A stretch of 64,000 nt of DNA, taken from assembly GCF_018598585.1 (NCBI RefSeq), contig NZ_JAHESD010000014.1, positions 34,841 to 98,840 on the forward strand, in the 5' to 3' direction. This stretch comes from Chryseosolibacter indicum. Its GTDB lineage: Bacteria > Bacteroidota > Bacteroidia > Cytophagales > Cyclobacteriaceae. This document shows positions 53,241 through 62,300 of the stretch, piece by piece. The notes below the pieces were generated by a model that worked only from the letters and a program-made list of their open reading frames with translations, did not search any database and was not told the origin of the DNA. The first letter of the stretch is position 1. Each line of letters opens with the position of its first letter. Made by a program: the position numbers and the translations under genes.

Positions 53241-54881
53241 TTAATTATTTTTATAAGCATTGTCAAGGAAAATATAACGCGCATCGTCTTTTGCGTCAAT
53301 AGCTTTCGATTGTACATCAATGATCATAACAGGTGGTGTCGTATCGGTGGCTTCTGCGGCAGGCCACTCGGGTAAGCTAGTGCCATTGGGATTACCTTTG
53401 ATAACGAAATTAGCAAAGTAGTTGAGCATGGTCTCCGATACCTTATAGTCATCACTTGTCCATGCATATTCTTTTATCAGATGAAGGTTGCCCATACAGT
53501 ATTCAATTTCACAAGCATGTGGCGCTCCTACAGGCTCAGGCGGTTTAGGCGCGGCGTCATTTTTCTCTACCGTTCCTCCTGCCAGACCTGACGTCTTCGA
53601 TTGATCTACCAACGGCGGACGAAGTTTGCTATACAAATATCTATACACGGGTTGTTTTGTATTTTTGCGGTGCAGGTCAAACCACTTCCAGGTGCTGTAA
53701 GCGATGAAACGATCGGACGCTAATGCGGTGGCAGATATTTCAATTTCTTTAACAGATCCATGCGGATAAAGCTTCAATACTTCCTGGAAGCTATCAGGGT
53801 ATACTTCTTTAACTTTTTTCACATAGTTCTCTTCGGTATAAGGCAACCCTTGCATAAAGGCCATCCCGGGAATTTCAGCTGAATTCCAGCCGAGTAGTAA
53901 CGGTACTTGTGCATGTTCTTTTGCCTTATAGATTTCAGGAATAGTTTTCGGATAGAAGTATCCATCAATAACGGTAGGAAACCCAAAGCGTTTTGATTCA
54001 TTGTAGATCTCGTATACCTCGCGCGTGCTTAAGGCCCGAAGCTGTGCCAATGTTGGATAGCCCGCATTCTTTGCAAACTCTGCACCTATCTTTTCAGCCT
54101 CAGCTAACGGCACAGGTGCAAGTGTTGGGTTTATTCCTGCACCGCTCTCTCCTATTGCTCCGGCAATTAAATCCTTGGACAAAGGGGATGTCATTTGTGC
54201 GCTCACGGAAATAGAACCTGCTGACTCGCCGGCAATGGTCACTCTTTTAGGATCACCACCAAAAGCAGTGATGTTCTTATTTACCCATTTTAGTGCAGCA
54301 TGCTGATCGAGCAAGCCGTAATTTCCGGAAGCTTTATAAGGCGACTCTTTGCTTAGTTCAGGATGTGCGAAGAAACCAAAAATGTTCAACCTGTAATTTA
54401 CAGTAACCACTACTATGCCCTTCTTTGCCATGCTTGCACCATCATAGCGCGGTTCTGATCCATCACCAGCTACGAAGCCACCACCAAAGAAATAAACAAG
54501 CACCGGAAGCCCGGTGGTATTTCGTTTGGCTGGAGTCCATACGTTAAGGTACAGGCAATCTTCGCTTAAGCCGTCTGATCTTGAATTCATATCGCCAAAT
54601 ACAACGGCTTGCACAGGACGTGGGCCAAAAGCTTTTGTTTGCAGCACGCCTTTCCAGCTATCGGGTGGCTGAGGTGCTTTCCACCGAAGATCGCCCACAG
54701 GCGGTTTGGCAAAAGGTATTCCGAAATACATCTGTAGTCCTGACCGGGTATCATAGAGGCCTTCGATTGTGCCTTGCTCTACTTTTGTCTGAACAGCAAA
54801 ACCATAGTTATTATCCTGTGCTATTGACATACCATAAATTATGGCAAGCAGTGAAATCAGTAAAATATTTTTTCTCATCAT
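53241..54881 (-). CDS. Secreted type-B carboxylesterase
   Basis: About 546 residues with signal peptide MMRKNILLISLLAIIYGMSI. Alpha/beta hydrolase of the carboxylesterase/para-nitrobenzyl-esterase family. The oxyanion loop FFGGGFVAGD is followed by VNYRLNIFGF and the nucleophile elbow GESAG (Ser223 counted from the GTG at 54890). Acid Asp/Glu and His (GAPHACEIEYC) follow. EDCLYLNVWTP is a family signature. ATG 54881 is preferred over the GTG three codons earlier. Likely substrate: aryl or alkyl esters; unknown in detail. Confidence 0.93.
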   Translation of the reverse strand: MMRKNILLISLLAIIYGMSIAQDNNYGFAVQTKVEQGTIEGLYDTRSGLQMYFGIPFAKPPVGDLRWKAPQPPDSWKGVLQTKAFGPRPVQAVVFGDMNSRSDGLSEDCLYLNVWTPAKRNTTGLPVLVYFFGGGFVAGDGSEPRYDGASMAKKGIVVVTVNYRLNIFGFFAHPELSKESPYKASGNYGLLDQHAALKWVNKNITAFGGDPKRVTIAGESAGSISVSAQMTSPLSKDLIAGAIGESGAGINPTLAPVPLAEAEKIGAEFAKNAGYPTLAQLRALSTREVYEIYNESKRFGFPTVIDGYFYPKTIPEIYKAKEHAQVPLLLGWNSAEIPGMAFMQGLPYTEENYVKKVKEVYPDSFQEVLKLYPHGSVKEIEISATALASDRFIAYSTWKWFDLHRKNTKQPVYRYLYSKLRPPLVDQSKTSGLAGGTVEKNDAAPKPPEPVGAPHACEIEYCMGNLHLIKEYAWTSDDYKVSETMLNYFANFVIKGNPNGTSLPEWPAAEATDTTPPVMIIDVQSKAIDAKDDARYIFLDNAYKNN

Positions 54882-55023
54882 AGTTCTCACATTGTGTACT
54901 TGTTACACTACAACATAAACATAGATTATCTTTTTTAAACTTATGAGAAAATTGACATAAATTTTAATCCTCTCTGGAAAGAAAATTATTTGCTATTATT
55001 ATAACGAATTAATATCAATATTC

Positions 55024-55539
55024 TTGAAGCCTGGTTCACTAGCGCGTTTTATTTGGGCTAATAACATTATGGATCTTGCTCCAGATGATAGTCTGCTGGA
55101 GATAGGATGCGGTGTTGGCATTCATGCTGAGTTAATTGCGTCAAAGCTTAATTCAGGAAGTATAATGGCTATTGATCGTTCCGACGGTATGATCAGCAAA
55201 GCGGTGTTAAGAAATGAAGCTTATATAAAAACAAAAAGAGTAAGGTTCAAGGAAACCGCGTTGAGTCGGTTTTCAAGCACGCGGGTGTTTAATAAGATCT
55301 TCTGTTTTAACATCAACATCTTCTGGACAAATAAAGAAGTGGATCGTGAAATGGAAATCATAAGAAAACACCTCACCCCTGCGGGAACATTCTATATTTT
55401 CTATGGTCCGATGGTTAATGACAGTCGAAAGATTGTTACAGCGGTGCAAAAGAATCTAGAGCAGTCACATTTCAAGCTGTGTGAATTGGTTAAAGATGCG
55501 AACCTGAATTGTTGCGGTTTTATCACAAAGCCATTGTGA
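55024..55539 (+). CDS. Class I SAM-dependent methyltransferase, short
   Basis: A protein of 171 residues. Motif I LLEIGCGVGIHAELIA, motif II IMAIDRSDGMI and KIFCFNINIFW in the place of motif IV are visible. The only good start is TTG 55024; the frame is open upstream to 54961 without ATG, so either an odd start is used or the N-terminus has been lost. The head is short for the family. Its substrate is unknown. The stop abuts the stop of the converging M20 gene. Confidence 0.72.
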   Translation: MKPGSLARFIWANNIMDLAPDDSLLEIGCGVGIHAELIASKLNSGSIMAIDRSDGMISKAVLRNEAYIKTKRVRFKETALSRFSSTRVFNKIFCFNINIFWTNKEVDREMEIIRKHLTPAGTFYIFYGPMVNDSRKIVTAVQKNLEQSHFKLCELVKDANLNCCGFITKPL

Positions 55540-56871
55540 TCATAGCGCTTTAAAAAGTTCCAGGGATGCAGTGGTCATAGCGTTGATCCCTGTTTTTATT
55601 GTAGGCTCCATTTGAGGAGCAAAAGTCGGAGAATGTAAAGACGGCAATGCAACACCTTCTTTTCTTGATTTCTCCATCAGCCCCTTATCAACCGTGCCCA
55701 GCCAAAACATGCTGATAGGAATTTTCTTTTCCTGCATGCCAAACCTGCTGAAGTCCTCTCCTACCATGGATGGGGGCATCTCAATTACTTTGTCATCTCC
55801 AAGTGCTCCCTTAAATACCTTCACAAGCCTGTCAGTAAGTTCTTTGTCGTTAAGGGTTGCCGGAGTTCTCGGTTCATTTATAGTTATTTCTGGTAACTTC
55901 TCTTGTGGCAACCCGGCCATCTGTCCCAAATGTTTACTCTTATTCTCGATAGATGATATGATGTGTGCTCTTACTTCCGGTGAGTAAGAACGAAGCGTTA
56001 ACTGTAGTTTAACCTGGTCGGGGATAATGTTATGAACAGTACCACCATGAATTGAACCTACCGTGATTACTGCAGACTCTAATGGATTAACTTCACGACT
56101 TACGATGGTTTGAAAAGCCAGAATCATCTGGGCGCTGAGTACAACTGGGTCTACTGTTTGATGCGGTGCTGCCCCATGCCCGCCCTTACCCTGTACTGTA
56201 ATATTCATCATATCAACGCTAGCCATAAACGGACCTGCGCTATAACCAATAGTGCCTGCTTCCATGCCTGCATGATTATGAAGGGCTATAGCATAGTCAG
56301 GATACGGAATCCTTTTGTAGAGGCCATCTTTAAACATGCGCTCTGCACCAAAACCATTTTCTTCTGAAGGCTGTGCCACCATTACCAAAGTACCCTTCCA
56401 ATTCTTCTTATGTTCAGCAAGAATGCGCGCGGTGCCAACAAACACTGTCATGTGAACATCATGACCACAAGCATGCATTACCGATACTTCATTCCCTACA
56501 GCATTGATACCTTTTACTTTACTGGCATAAGGTAAGCCAGTTTTTTCTTCCAAAGGAAGCGCATCCATGTCTGTTCTAATGAGTACGGTAGGTCCTGTTC
56601 CGTTTTTTAATATGCCGGCAACACCATGCCCTCCTATGTTCTCAACAACTTCAAAGCCTGACTTTTTTAATTCTTCAGCCATGGTCTTCGACGTCTTCTC
56701 CTCCTGCAACGACAGTTCGGGGTACTCATGAAGGTTCTTGTATAAACCCTCCAGTGACGGATATTGCTTTAGGATGGATGCCTGTATTTGCTTCTGTAGT
56801 GCCGATTGCTTTTGAGCAAACGTGCAGCTGAGGAATATGACGTATAAAAAGATGGTAAGACGCAATTTCAT
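55540..56871 (-). CDS. Secreted M20-family amidohydrolase
   Basis: A protein of 443 residues. Signal peptide MKLRLTIFLYVIFLSCTFAQ. The metal centre is clear: VLIRTDMDALPLEE, HACGHDVHMTV, VAQPSEENGFGAE, ALHNHAGM and GEDFSRFG. A lid (dimerisation) domain lies in the middle (VQGKGGHGAAPHQTVDPVVL). It belongs to the hippurate/IAA-amino-acid hydrolase group, which cleaves N-acyl amino acids. Monocistronic. Confidence 0.94.
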   Translation of the reverse strand: MKLRLTIFLYVIFLSCTFAQKQSALQKQIQASILKQYPSLEGLYKNLHEYPELSLQEEKTSKTMAEELKKSGFEVVENIGGHGVAGILKNGTGPTVLIRTDMDALPLEEKTGLPYASKVKGINAVGNEVSVMHACGHDVHMTVFVGTARILAEHKKNWKGTLVMVAQPSEENGFGAERMFKDGLYKRIPYPDYAIALHNHAGMEAGTIGYSAGPFMASVDMMNITVQGKGGHGAAPHQTVDPVVLSAQMILAFQTIVSREVNPLESAVITVGSIHGGTVHNIIPDQVKLQLTLRSYSPEVRAHIISSIENKSKHLGQMAGLPQEKLPEITINEPRTPATLNDKELTDRLVKVFKGALGDDKVIEMPPSMVGEDFSRFGMQEKKIPISMFWLGTVDKGLMEKSRKEGVALPSLHSPTFAPQMEPTIKTGINAMTTASLELFKAL

Positions 56872-57215
56872 AGGACACTAAGTAATGTTCAAATTCACTC
56901 AATTACAAAAGTGAGTGCTTTTAATTTTTTTATTATCCTTATGGGTTTGATTTTACTCGTTTTCAAACCAGTGCGCTTGTTTTGGTGTCTCAGTATTTAA
57001 GATGAAAAATCTTAGTCTAAGCAAGGTCCCTGAGTTCGGACCATGCGTAAGTTCCCGCCTGACTTATCAATTTCTCCGAAATGGGGTAAATCGGCGCAGC
57101 TGCAAGGGTTCTGAAACGGAGCCCCCGCTTAGAACTCAAGTGCAAACCTCTATAAGCCCTAAATGAGTAAGTACTGTGTTAGTATGATGCGTACTTTGTT
57201 AACCCTGTTTAACCT
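56872..57215. other. Intergenic stretch holding a repeat element
   Basis: Apart from the inverted-repeat-bounded element at 57015-57135, no ORF or promoter is recognised. The M20 promoter should be near 56900. Confidence 0.6.
57015..57135 (-). repeat. Repeat family 1, copy 1 (both ends)
   Basis: The plus strand begins GTCTAAGCAAGGTCC and the minus strand from 57135 begins GTTCTAAGCGGGGGCTCCG, so the element is bounded by imperfect inverted repeats of about 33 bp. Each end contains a small hairpin (GGTCC...GGACC at the left). The centre has ATCAATTTCTCCGAAATGGGG. Copies at 59878 and 62301 share the left end and centre. It lies about 80 bp 3' of the DinB gene. Confidence 0.8.
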
Positions 57216-57767
57216 TTAGCCATGTTTCATTTGTTCCTGAATCCTTTCAATTTGCTTTAAGTGTCGGATGATGTGGTTTATGAAAAACTGAAAAGTGTCG
57301 CCTAGCCTAAGCTTTATTAGGGAAGAGATTGATGTACTTATTTTTACCTTGTTTAAGCTAATGTTTCTTGATTGATTGAGCAGGTCCAGCAACTTAATTT
57401 GTTGATTGATAAACGTGTCAATTACACTTCTATCAAGTTTATCATACAGTGGATTTTTATCTTTAAACGTTTTCATTTTGTTTAACTTTTCTTTCGGTAG
57501 CATGCTTTTCGCGAAATAAGCGCCCAGCGGACCACTCTTAAATTCAGGTTCTGCTGTTGTTCCGGAGTTTCTGATCTTATTTTCAATCTGAGGCAGATAG
57601 AATTCTCCGTAACGATTTAAGTGTTCAAGACATTCCAGTACAGACCAGGAGATTGCATTTTCGCGCCAGCTCAAAGAAGGCAGACTGTTACTTTTAAGCT
57701 TTTCAACCTGATTTATGTTTTGTCTTGTCTGCTCAATAAGTGATTGTATTAACTTCTCTGACTGCAT
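57216..57767 (-). CDS. DinB-family protein
   Basis: A protein of 183 residues forming a four-helix bundle. The metal-binding His are visible in SVLECLEHLNRYGEFYLPQI and the C-terminal NHIIRHLKQIERIQ (HxxxHxxQ), as in DinB_2. Such proteins include thiol-dependent transferases with mycothiol, bacillithiol or unknown thiols. It follows the Crp-type regulator gene by 57 bp on the same strand and may be controlled by it. A family 1 repeat lies just beyond its stop. Confidence 0.9.
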   Translation of the reverse strand: MQSEKLIQSLIEQTRQNINQVEKLKSNSLPSLSWRENAISWSVLECLEHLNRYGEFYLPQIENKIRNSGTTAEPEFKSGPLGAYFAKSMLPKEKLNKMKTFKDKNPLYDKLDRSVIDTFINQQIKLLDLLNQSRNISLNKVKISTSISSLIKLRLGDTFQFFINHIIRHLKQIERIQEQMKHG

Positions 57768-57824
57768 ATTGGTTTAATTTTATGCAAGACTATTAAAACA
57801 GGCTTTAATAATTCTTGACTGAGA

Positions 57825-58331
57825 TCAAGACTTTTTTAGGCGCGACAGTGTTTCCGGACTCATTCTCAAATAGTTCGCAATGTACCTGTGCGGAATTTCC
57901 TGAAAGAGCTGTGGACTTCTCTTTAAAACCCTTTGATACCTCTCCTTTGGTGAGTTAGTTAATATGTCAATTTCGCGTTCAAGTTGTTGCAGTATTAAGT
58001 TCTCAAGTATGCCCGTCCAGAGGACTCTATTGGTATCAGTCTTTAAAAAATTATCGATCTGATGCTTCGTGATGACTCTCAAAACCGTCTTCTTAATGGC
58101 TTGAATAAAGAAGTCGGAAGGCTTACCTGTTAAGAAAGAATCGAGAGAGACAATTAAATTCCCTTTATACCCAAACCTGATGATCTGTTCTTCATAATCA
58201 TCTAAAACAAATATGCGCAAACTGCCACTTTCAATGTAATACACGTTGGTATCAACACTTCCTTTTACTTTTAGTAGTTCATTTCTCTCTATCGTTATGG
58301 TCTTCTCAGATAGTTCAACAATTTCTCTCAT
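57825..58331 (-). CDS. Crp/Fnr-type regulator
   Basis: A protein of 168 residues. The cNMP-binding-type barrel is at 10-115 (LLKVKGSVDTNVYYIESGSL, FGYKGNLIVSLDSFLTGKPS). The C-terminal helix-turn-helix is short: PHRYIANYLRMSPETLSRLK. It is common in Bacteroidota, where the ligand pocket is degraded. With DinB as the next gene, it probably regulates that unit. Confidence 0.9.
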   Translation of the reverse strand: MREIVELSEKTITIERNELLKVKGSVDTNVYYIESGSLRIFVLDDYEEQIIRFGYKGNLIVSLDSFLTGKPSDFFIQAIKKTVLRVITKHQIDNFLKTDTNRVLWTGILENLILQQLEREIDILTNSPKERYQRVLKRSPQLFQEIPHRYIANYLRMSPETLSRLKKS

Positions 58332-58994
58332 GGTAACTTTTCAATATTCCTAATGATTAGCCGTTAGCAGAAGCAGCTCGTTTTTAAAACTGATTGTACG
58401 GAAATGAGGTTCGTAATGTTGTTTCTTCATAAAGCCTGTCACAAAAGAAATAGACGCAGTCATTCTGATACTGCAGCTTTTGTACTATGGGATGAACTCT
58501 GTTCGAAGAATCCCCTTCCCTAAAATCTTCATAGAAGAGAAATCCATGTACTCACGGATGAAGAAGTCCATCCAAGGGATGCCTCGCAGTACTCACAGCA
58601 AAACGATTTAAGTTAGCAGGCTCGGCATGACGCGCTCGATCTATGTTTATCTCCTGGTATAGTTTTCCCTCCCGCTCAGTGTCACTCTTCAAAGGACTCT
58701 GAGCTTTTGAAACACTGCTCCTCTTCGAGTGACACCGAGGGGGGTGGAAGCTCTTGAAAATATCTTGTATGCACCTACTATACTGCTTGGTTGTTCTGCC
58801 CTTTAGGGACAATTATTGTAAGGTGTTTCATCTCTTTTTTTTATTAAAGATAAGGAAATGAGGATGTCTAAATCAACCCGTCACAAAGTCTATTTTACAC
58901 CCTTCCTGAGAGATACCAGTCCCGTAGTTTTGCTTGAACAAGTTTACGATCAGCAAGTATTTACTTCAAAAACTTAAAAACCAATTATCAGCTT
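58332..58994. other. 663-bp non-coding stretch with a repeat element
   Basis: Between divergent genes. Holds repeat family 2, copy 1 at 58667-58745. The 58540-58640 part (ATGCCTCGCAGTACTCACAG, GCATGACGCGCTCGATC) looks like a dispersed repeat rather than a gene. An 86-codon minus-strand frame here is rejected. Confidence 0.55.
58667..58745 (+). repeat. Repeat family 2, copy 1, with inverted ends
   Basis: CCCTCCCGCTCAGTGTCACTC at the left is repeated inverted as GAGTGACACCGAGGGGGG at the right. An inner hairpin pairs CTCAGTGTC (58675-58683) with GACTCTGAG (58695-58703), one mismatch. Shares AGGACTCTGAGCTTTTGAAA and ACACTGCTCCT with copy 3 at 63921. Confidence 0.8.
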
Positions 58995-59801
58995 ATGAAT
59001 AACTACGACTTTACGATTTCCTTTTTGGTTGACCAGTCGCCAAGCGATGTATTTAAAGCCATCACCAATGTTCGCGGTTGGTGGTCAGAAGAGATTGAAG
59101 GCAACACCGAAAAGCTCAATGATGAGTTTACCTATCGCTATAAAGATGTTCACCAAAGCCGAATGAAGCTGGCAGATGTTATTCCTGACAGAAAGGTTGT
59201 GTGGCTTGTACTCGACAACTACTTTAATTTCACTAAGGATAGCAGCGAATGGAAGGGAACGAAAGTTTGCTTTGACATTACCCAACAGGATAACAAAACG
59301 AAACTTCACTTTACGCATGTTGGCCTTGTTCCCGAATACGAATGTTACAATGCTTGTTCAAATGGATGGACACAATACATAAGGCATAGTTTGTACGATC
59401 TGATAACGAAAGGAATGGGACAGCCGAATTCAAGTAAGAAGGCATTCACTATCCATGAAGTAGCAGGCCAGTTTAATACATTAGCACAGCAGGAAAAGTG
59501 GTTTGAAATTCAGGATATGTTTTTTACGGAAGATGTAAAGAGCATCGAACCGCCAAACTCGCCCTGGTTTAAGAATGTAGAAGGAAAGGCTTCTGTTCGC
59601 AAGAAAGGTGAAGATTGGGTAAAACGCATACAAGCAGTCCATAGGTCATACACAAGTGAGCCTGTTGTAGGCGGAAACCATTTTGCTGTAGGCAGAGCGC
59701 TTGATATTACGGTAGAGGGATTGGGAAGAATTCAGATGGAAGAGATTATGTTATACCAGGTAAAGGATGGCAAAATTACGTCGGAACAGTTCTTCTATTA
59801 A
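58995..59801 (+). CDS. SRPBCC-SnoaL fusion protein
   Basis: A protein of 268 residues with two domains. Residues 5-145 form an SRPBCC (START-like) fold: FLVDQSPSDVFKAITNVRGW, WWSEEIEGNTEKL, and CYNACSNGWTQYIRHSLYDL. Residues 152-268 form a SnoaL/NTF2-like domain: EVAGQFNTLAQQEKWFEIQD, FFTEDVKSIEPPNSPW and HFAVGRALDITVEGLG. Both folds bind small hydrophobic ligands. Either domain may act as an isomerase or a ligand carrier. No motif sets the reaction. Monocistronic. Confidence 0.88.
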   Translation: MNNYDFTISFLVDQSPSDVFKAITNVRGWWSEEIEGNTEKLNDEFTYRYKDVHQSRMKLADVIPDRKVVWLVLDNYFNFTKDSSEWKGTKVCFDITQQDNKTKLHFTHVGLVPEYECYNACSNGWTQYIRHSLYDLITKGMGQPNSSKKAFTIHEVAGQFNTLAQQEKWFEIQDMFFTEDVKSIEPPNSPWFKNVEGKASVRKKGEDWVKRIQAVHRSYTSEPVVGGNHFAVGRALDITVEGLGRIQMEEIMLYQVKDGKITSEQFFY

Positions 59802-59810
59802 CAACTGATT

Positions 59811-59865
59811 TCCTCCCGCTCAGCGTCACTCGTTTAGCCGACGCTGAGCTTCTAGTCGAAGCAGG
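59811..59865 (+). repeat. Repeat family 2, copy 2
   Basis: TCCTCCCGCTCAGCGTCACTC then a loop and GACGCTGAGCTTCTAG. The stem CTCAGCGTC (59819-59827) pairs perfectly with GACGCTGAG (59840-59848). Compared with copy 3, an A-T pair is changed to C-G, keeping the stem. It is 12 bp before family 1, copy 2. Confidence 0.8.
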
Positions 59866-59877
59866 TAGGCAATCATC

Positions 59878-59958
59878 GTCTAAGCAGGGTCTCCGTTTCA
59901 GGACCTAGCCGAGTTTCCACTCATCTGTCAATTTCCCCTGAATGGGTGAGTCATCCCG
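59878..59958 (-). repeat. Repeat family 1, copy 2
   Basis: GTCTAAGCAGGGTCTCCG, then TCAGGACC, GAGTTTCC, CTGTCAATTTCCCCTGAATG and GGTGAGTC on the plus strand. Ends 27 bp 3' of the AraC gene stop. It lacks the right inverted end. Confidence 0.78.
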
Positions 59959-59984
59959 TTTGGATTGAGGCGATGGTATTTCTA

Positions 59985-60896
59985 TCAGTTAAACGATTGC
60001 CTATACTCCAAAGGCGACATTTCAGTTTTCTTTTTGAAAAGGCGGTTAAACGATTGTGGATATTCAAAACCTAATTCGTAGGCGACTTCACTTACGGATA
60101 AATTTGTCGTTGAAAGTTTTTCTTTTGCTTTTTCAATGAGTTTTTCGTGAATGTGTTGTTGCGCGTTTTGTCCTGTTAGCAAACGCAACATATCGCTTAA
60201 ATAATTTGCTGATATATTGAGTTGATTGGCTAAATATTCAACTGTTGGCAATCCACGTTTTAGTGTTTCTGCATTATTGAAATAATCATTCAAAAGATTT
60301 TCCATTTTAGAAAGCAAATCACTGTTTACGGCTTTTCGGGTAATAAATTGGCGTTCGTAAAAGCGATTGCAATAGCTCAAAAGCAAATCAATTTGCGACA
60401 AAATAATGCTTTGTGTGTGCTTGTCAATATGTTGATATTCCTTTTCTATTTTCTGGAAAATATCAATAATATTTTGCTCTTCCTGTTCAGAAAGGTGTAA
60501 CGCTTCATTTATGGAATATGAAAAGAATCCATAAGTTTTGATTGTGCTTTGCAATGGGTGTTTTCTCAAAAAATCAGGATGAAAAATCAATACGTATCCT
60601 GTGCCCATTGTTGCGTTAAAAGCATTGGTCTTATCCACTTCGACAGATTGAACTTGTTTGGGTGCAATAAAGGTCATTGTTCCTTTATCAAAATCATAGT
60701 ATTGCTGCCCATATTTTACTTTTGATTGGATATTGTTTTTTAGAGAGACAGTATAAAAATCGGTGGAAAAATGTTGCCACAAATCAGAGTTTACAGCGTG
60801 TATTTCAGAAACTAAAACCACGCTCACCAATGGATGTAAAGGAGGTGGAATGGATAATAAACGATGAAATTCAGATAAAGAATTAATTGTCTGCAT
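59985..60896 (-). CDS. AraC-family transcriptional regulator
   Basis: About 303 residues. An N-terminal cupin-like sensing part (about 1-150; KYGQQYYDFDKGTMTFIAPK) precedes two helix-turn-helix units: LPTVEYLANQLNISANYLSD and LSVSEVAYELGFEYPQSFNR, ending FKKKTEMSPLEYRQS. ATG 60896 (MQTINSL) is chosen; it overlaps the previous gene by 14 bp. It ends a three-gene unit with a membrane protein and a hydrolase. The unit is A+T-rich compared with its neighbours, suggesting transfer. It probably regulates the hydrolase. Confidence 0.93.
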   Translation of the reverse strand: MQTINSLSEFHRLLSIPPPLHPLVSVVLVSEIHAVNSDLWQHFSTDFYTVSLKNNIQSKVKYGQQYYDFDKGTMTFIAPKQVQSVEVDKTNAFNATMGTGYVLIFHPDFLRKHPLQSTIKTYGFFSYSINEALHLSEQEEQNIIDIFQKIEKEYQHIDKHTQSIILSQIDLLLSYCNRFYERQFITRKAVNSDLLSKMENLLNDYFNNAETLKRGLPTVEYLANQLNISANYLSDMLRLLTGQNAQQHIHEKLIEKAKEKLSTTNLSVSEVAYELGFEYPQSFNRLFKKKTEMSPLEYRQSFN

Positions 60897-61242
60897 ATTT
60901 ATATAGAACACCAAAAATTATTAAAACAACAATTTCTATAGTCAGCCAAAGTAATTGTTTTGAAAAAAAACCGTCTAAAACAAATCCGAATAATCGGGCT
61001 ATAACAATTCCTAAAGTCATAAAAAACAATAATGCACACACCGTTAATTTCCAAGCATGCCATTGATTGTAAAATATGAACAACATTCCCAAACCAATGA
61101 GAAATCCCCATTTCACCCGTGTTTCAATTCGTTGATATGGCTTATCGGTCAATGAGATTTTACTCATTAAGTTTGGTTTGTATGTTAGCATGCAACCTGC
61201 GATAAGCAAAACTATTCCTATTAGTTTTAGAAATATATTCAT
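60883..61242 (-). CDS. Small four-helix membrane protein
   Basis: A protein of 119 residues with four membrane helices (2-20; 46-60; 65-85; 96-115), starting MNIFLKLIGIVLLIAGCMLT. The second loop holds KISLTDKPYQRIETRVKWGF. It resembles DUF4345-like proteins, but I am not sure of the family. It sits between the hydrolase (5 bp gap) and AraC (14 bp overlap) genes in one unit. Confidence 0.7.
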   Translation of the reverse strand: MNIFLKLIGIVLLIAGCMLTYKPNLMSKISLTDKPYQRIETRVKWGFLIGLGMLFIFYNQWHAWKLTVCALLFFMTLGIVIARLFGFVLDGFFSKQLLWLTIEIVVLIIFGVLYKYADN

Positions 61243-61247
61243 TATTT

Positions 61248-62156
61248 CTAAAAAAGATTTTCCTGAAAAAACGGGACTAGTTTCTCTAGTGCTTCTGCTG
61301 TCGCTTTTCGTTTGTCATATAAATCATAATGACTTGCACCTTTTACAATATGGATTTTTTTACTTGAGGAAGCCGCTTTGTTGTATAAATCGAAACCGTC
61401 TCTGTAGGAACCGAAAGCACCTACTTTATCGCCAACGATGACCAATAAAGGCTGCGTTAGCAAAAATTCGGCAAGATGAAAAGCATCAAACGTTATTAGG
61501 TTCGCCATACTTGTAAAAAGCAATTTATTGTTTGAGGTCGGAAATTCACCTCTCGGCGTTCTGTAATAATTGATGGCTTCCAGCATATCAAATTCGTTTA
61601 TTCCTGCCTGCATTGCTTCTTCGGCAGAATTGGGTGTCCAATTAGTAATCATTGGTTCCGCTCCGTTAGCTTCCGCGGTTCGTTGTGCTGATACAGCTTC
61701 TAATGTATCTAAAAAATTAAGTTCTCTGAATGCTCTGCTTGCATTAGTTCCTACGACTGTTGCCACCGCTTTTATTCGTCTTTCTGTCATTGCTGCGTTT
61801 GCTGCGTAACCACCACCAGCACAAATGCCCAATAAACCGATACGATTTTTATCTACAAAATCTAATGTAGTGAGATAATCTACAGCACAGCGTATGTCTT
61901 CTACACGCGTGGCCGGGTCTTCCAAATATCTTGGCTCTCCACCGCTTCCGCCTTGAAAAGAAGCGTCATGAGCCAATGCTAAAAAACCTCTTTGAGCAAG
62001 TTTTTCGGCATACAGTCCTGCAGTTTGTTCTTTAACACTACTTCCTGGATGGACACAAACAATAGCAGGATATAGTTGTGTTTTATCAAAATTGTCGGGC
62101 AGATGCAGATTCCCTGAAATGTTCCATGACCGGTTCTTAAAATTTACTTTTCGCAT
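61248..62156 (-). CDS. Alpha/beta hydrolase, dienelactone-hydrolase-like
   Basis: A protein of 302 residues. The nucleophile elbow is GICAGGG, a Cys in place of Ser, as in dienelactone hydrolases and the YcjY-type group. VCVHPGSSVKEQTAGLYAEK holds the oxyanion loop. VIVGDKVGAFGSYRDG and KGASHYDLYD supply the acid and His. It lacks a signal peptide. First gene of a unit with a membrane protein and AraC regulator. Substrate unknown. Confidence 0.9.
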   Translation of the reverse strand: MRKVNFKNRSWNISGNLHLPDNFDKTQLYPAIVCVHPGSSVKEQTAGLYAEKLAQRGFLALAHDASFQGGSGGEPRYLEDPATRVEDIRCAVDYLTTLDFVDKNRIGLLGICAGGGYAANAAMTERRIKAVATVVGTNASRAFRELNFLDTLEAVSAQRTAEANGAEPMITNWTPNSAEEAMQAGINEFDMLEAINYYRTPRGEFPTSNNKLLFTSMANLITFDAFHLAEFLLTQPLLVIVGDKVGAFGSYRDGFDLYNKAASSSKKIHIVKGASHYDLYDKRKATAEALEKLVPFFQENLF

Positions 62157-62300
62157 GTTTAATTCTTTTAGAAATTACAATGCAAAATTCGTCTTGCTGT
62201 AAAAAGTAAATGTTTCCAAATCAAGGTTAATTGTAACCAGATCGGGGTTAGGATGTGGCAGTAATATTATCGCTATCCGTTTTGTTATAATGCCTGTTCA

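Noticed and set aside
58552..58812. 86-codon minus-strand frame
   Set aside because: It runs through repeat family 2 and neighbouring repeat-like DNA, has an odd Arg/His/Ser-rich composition, and no start or fold support.
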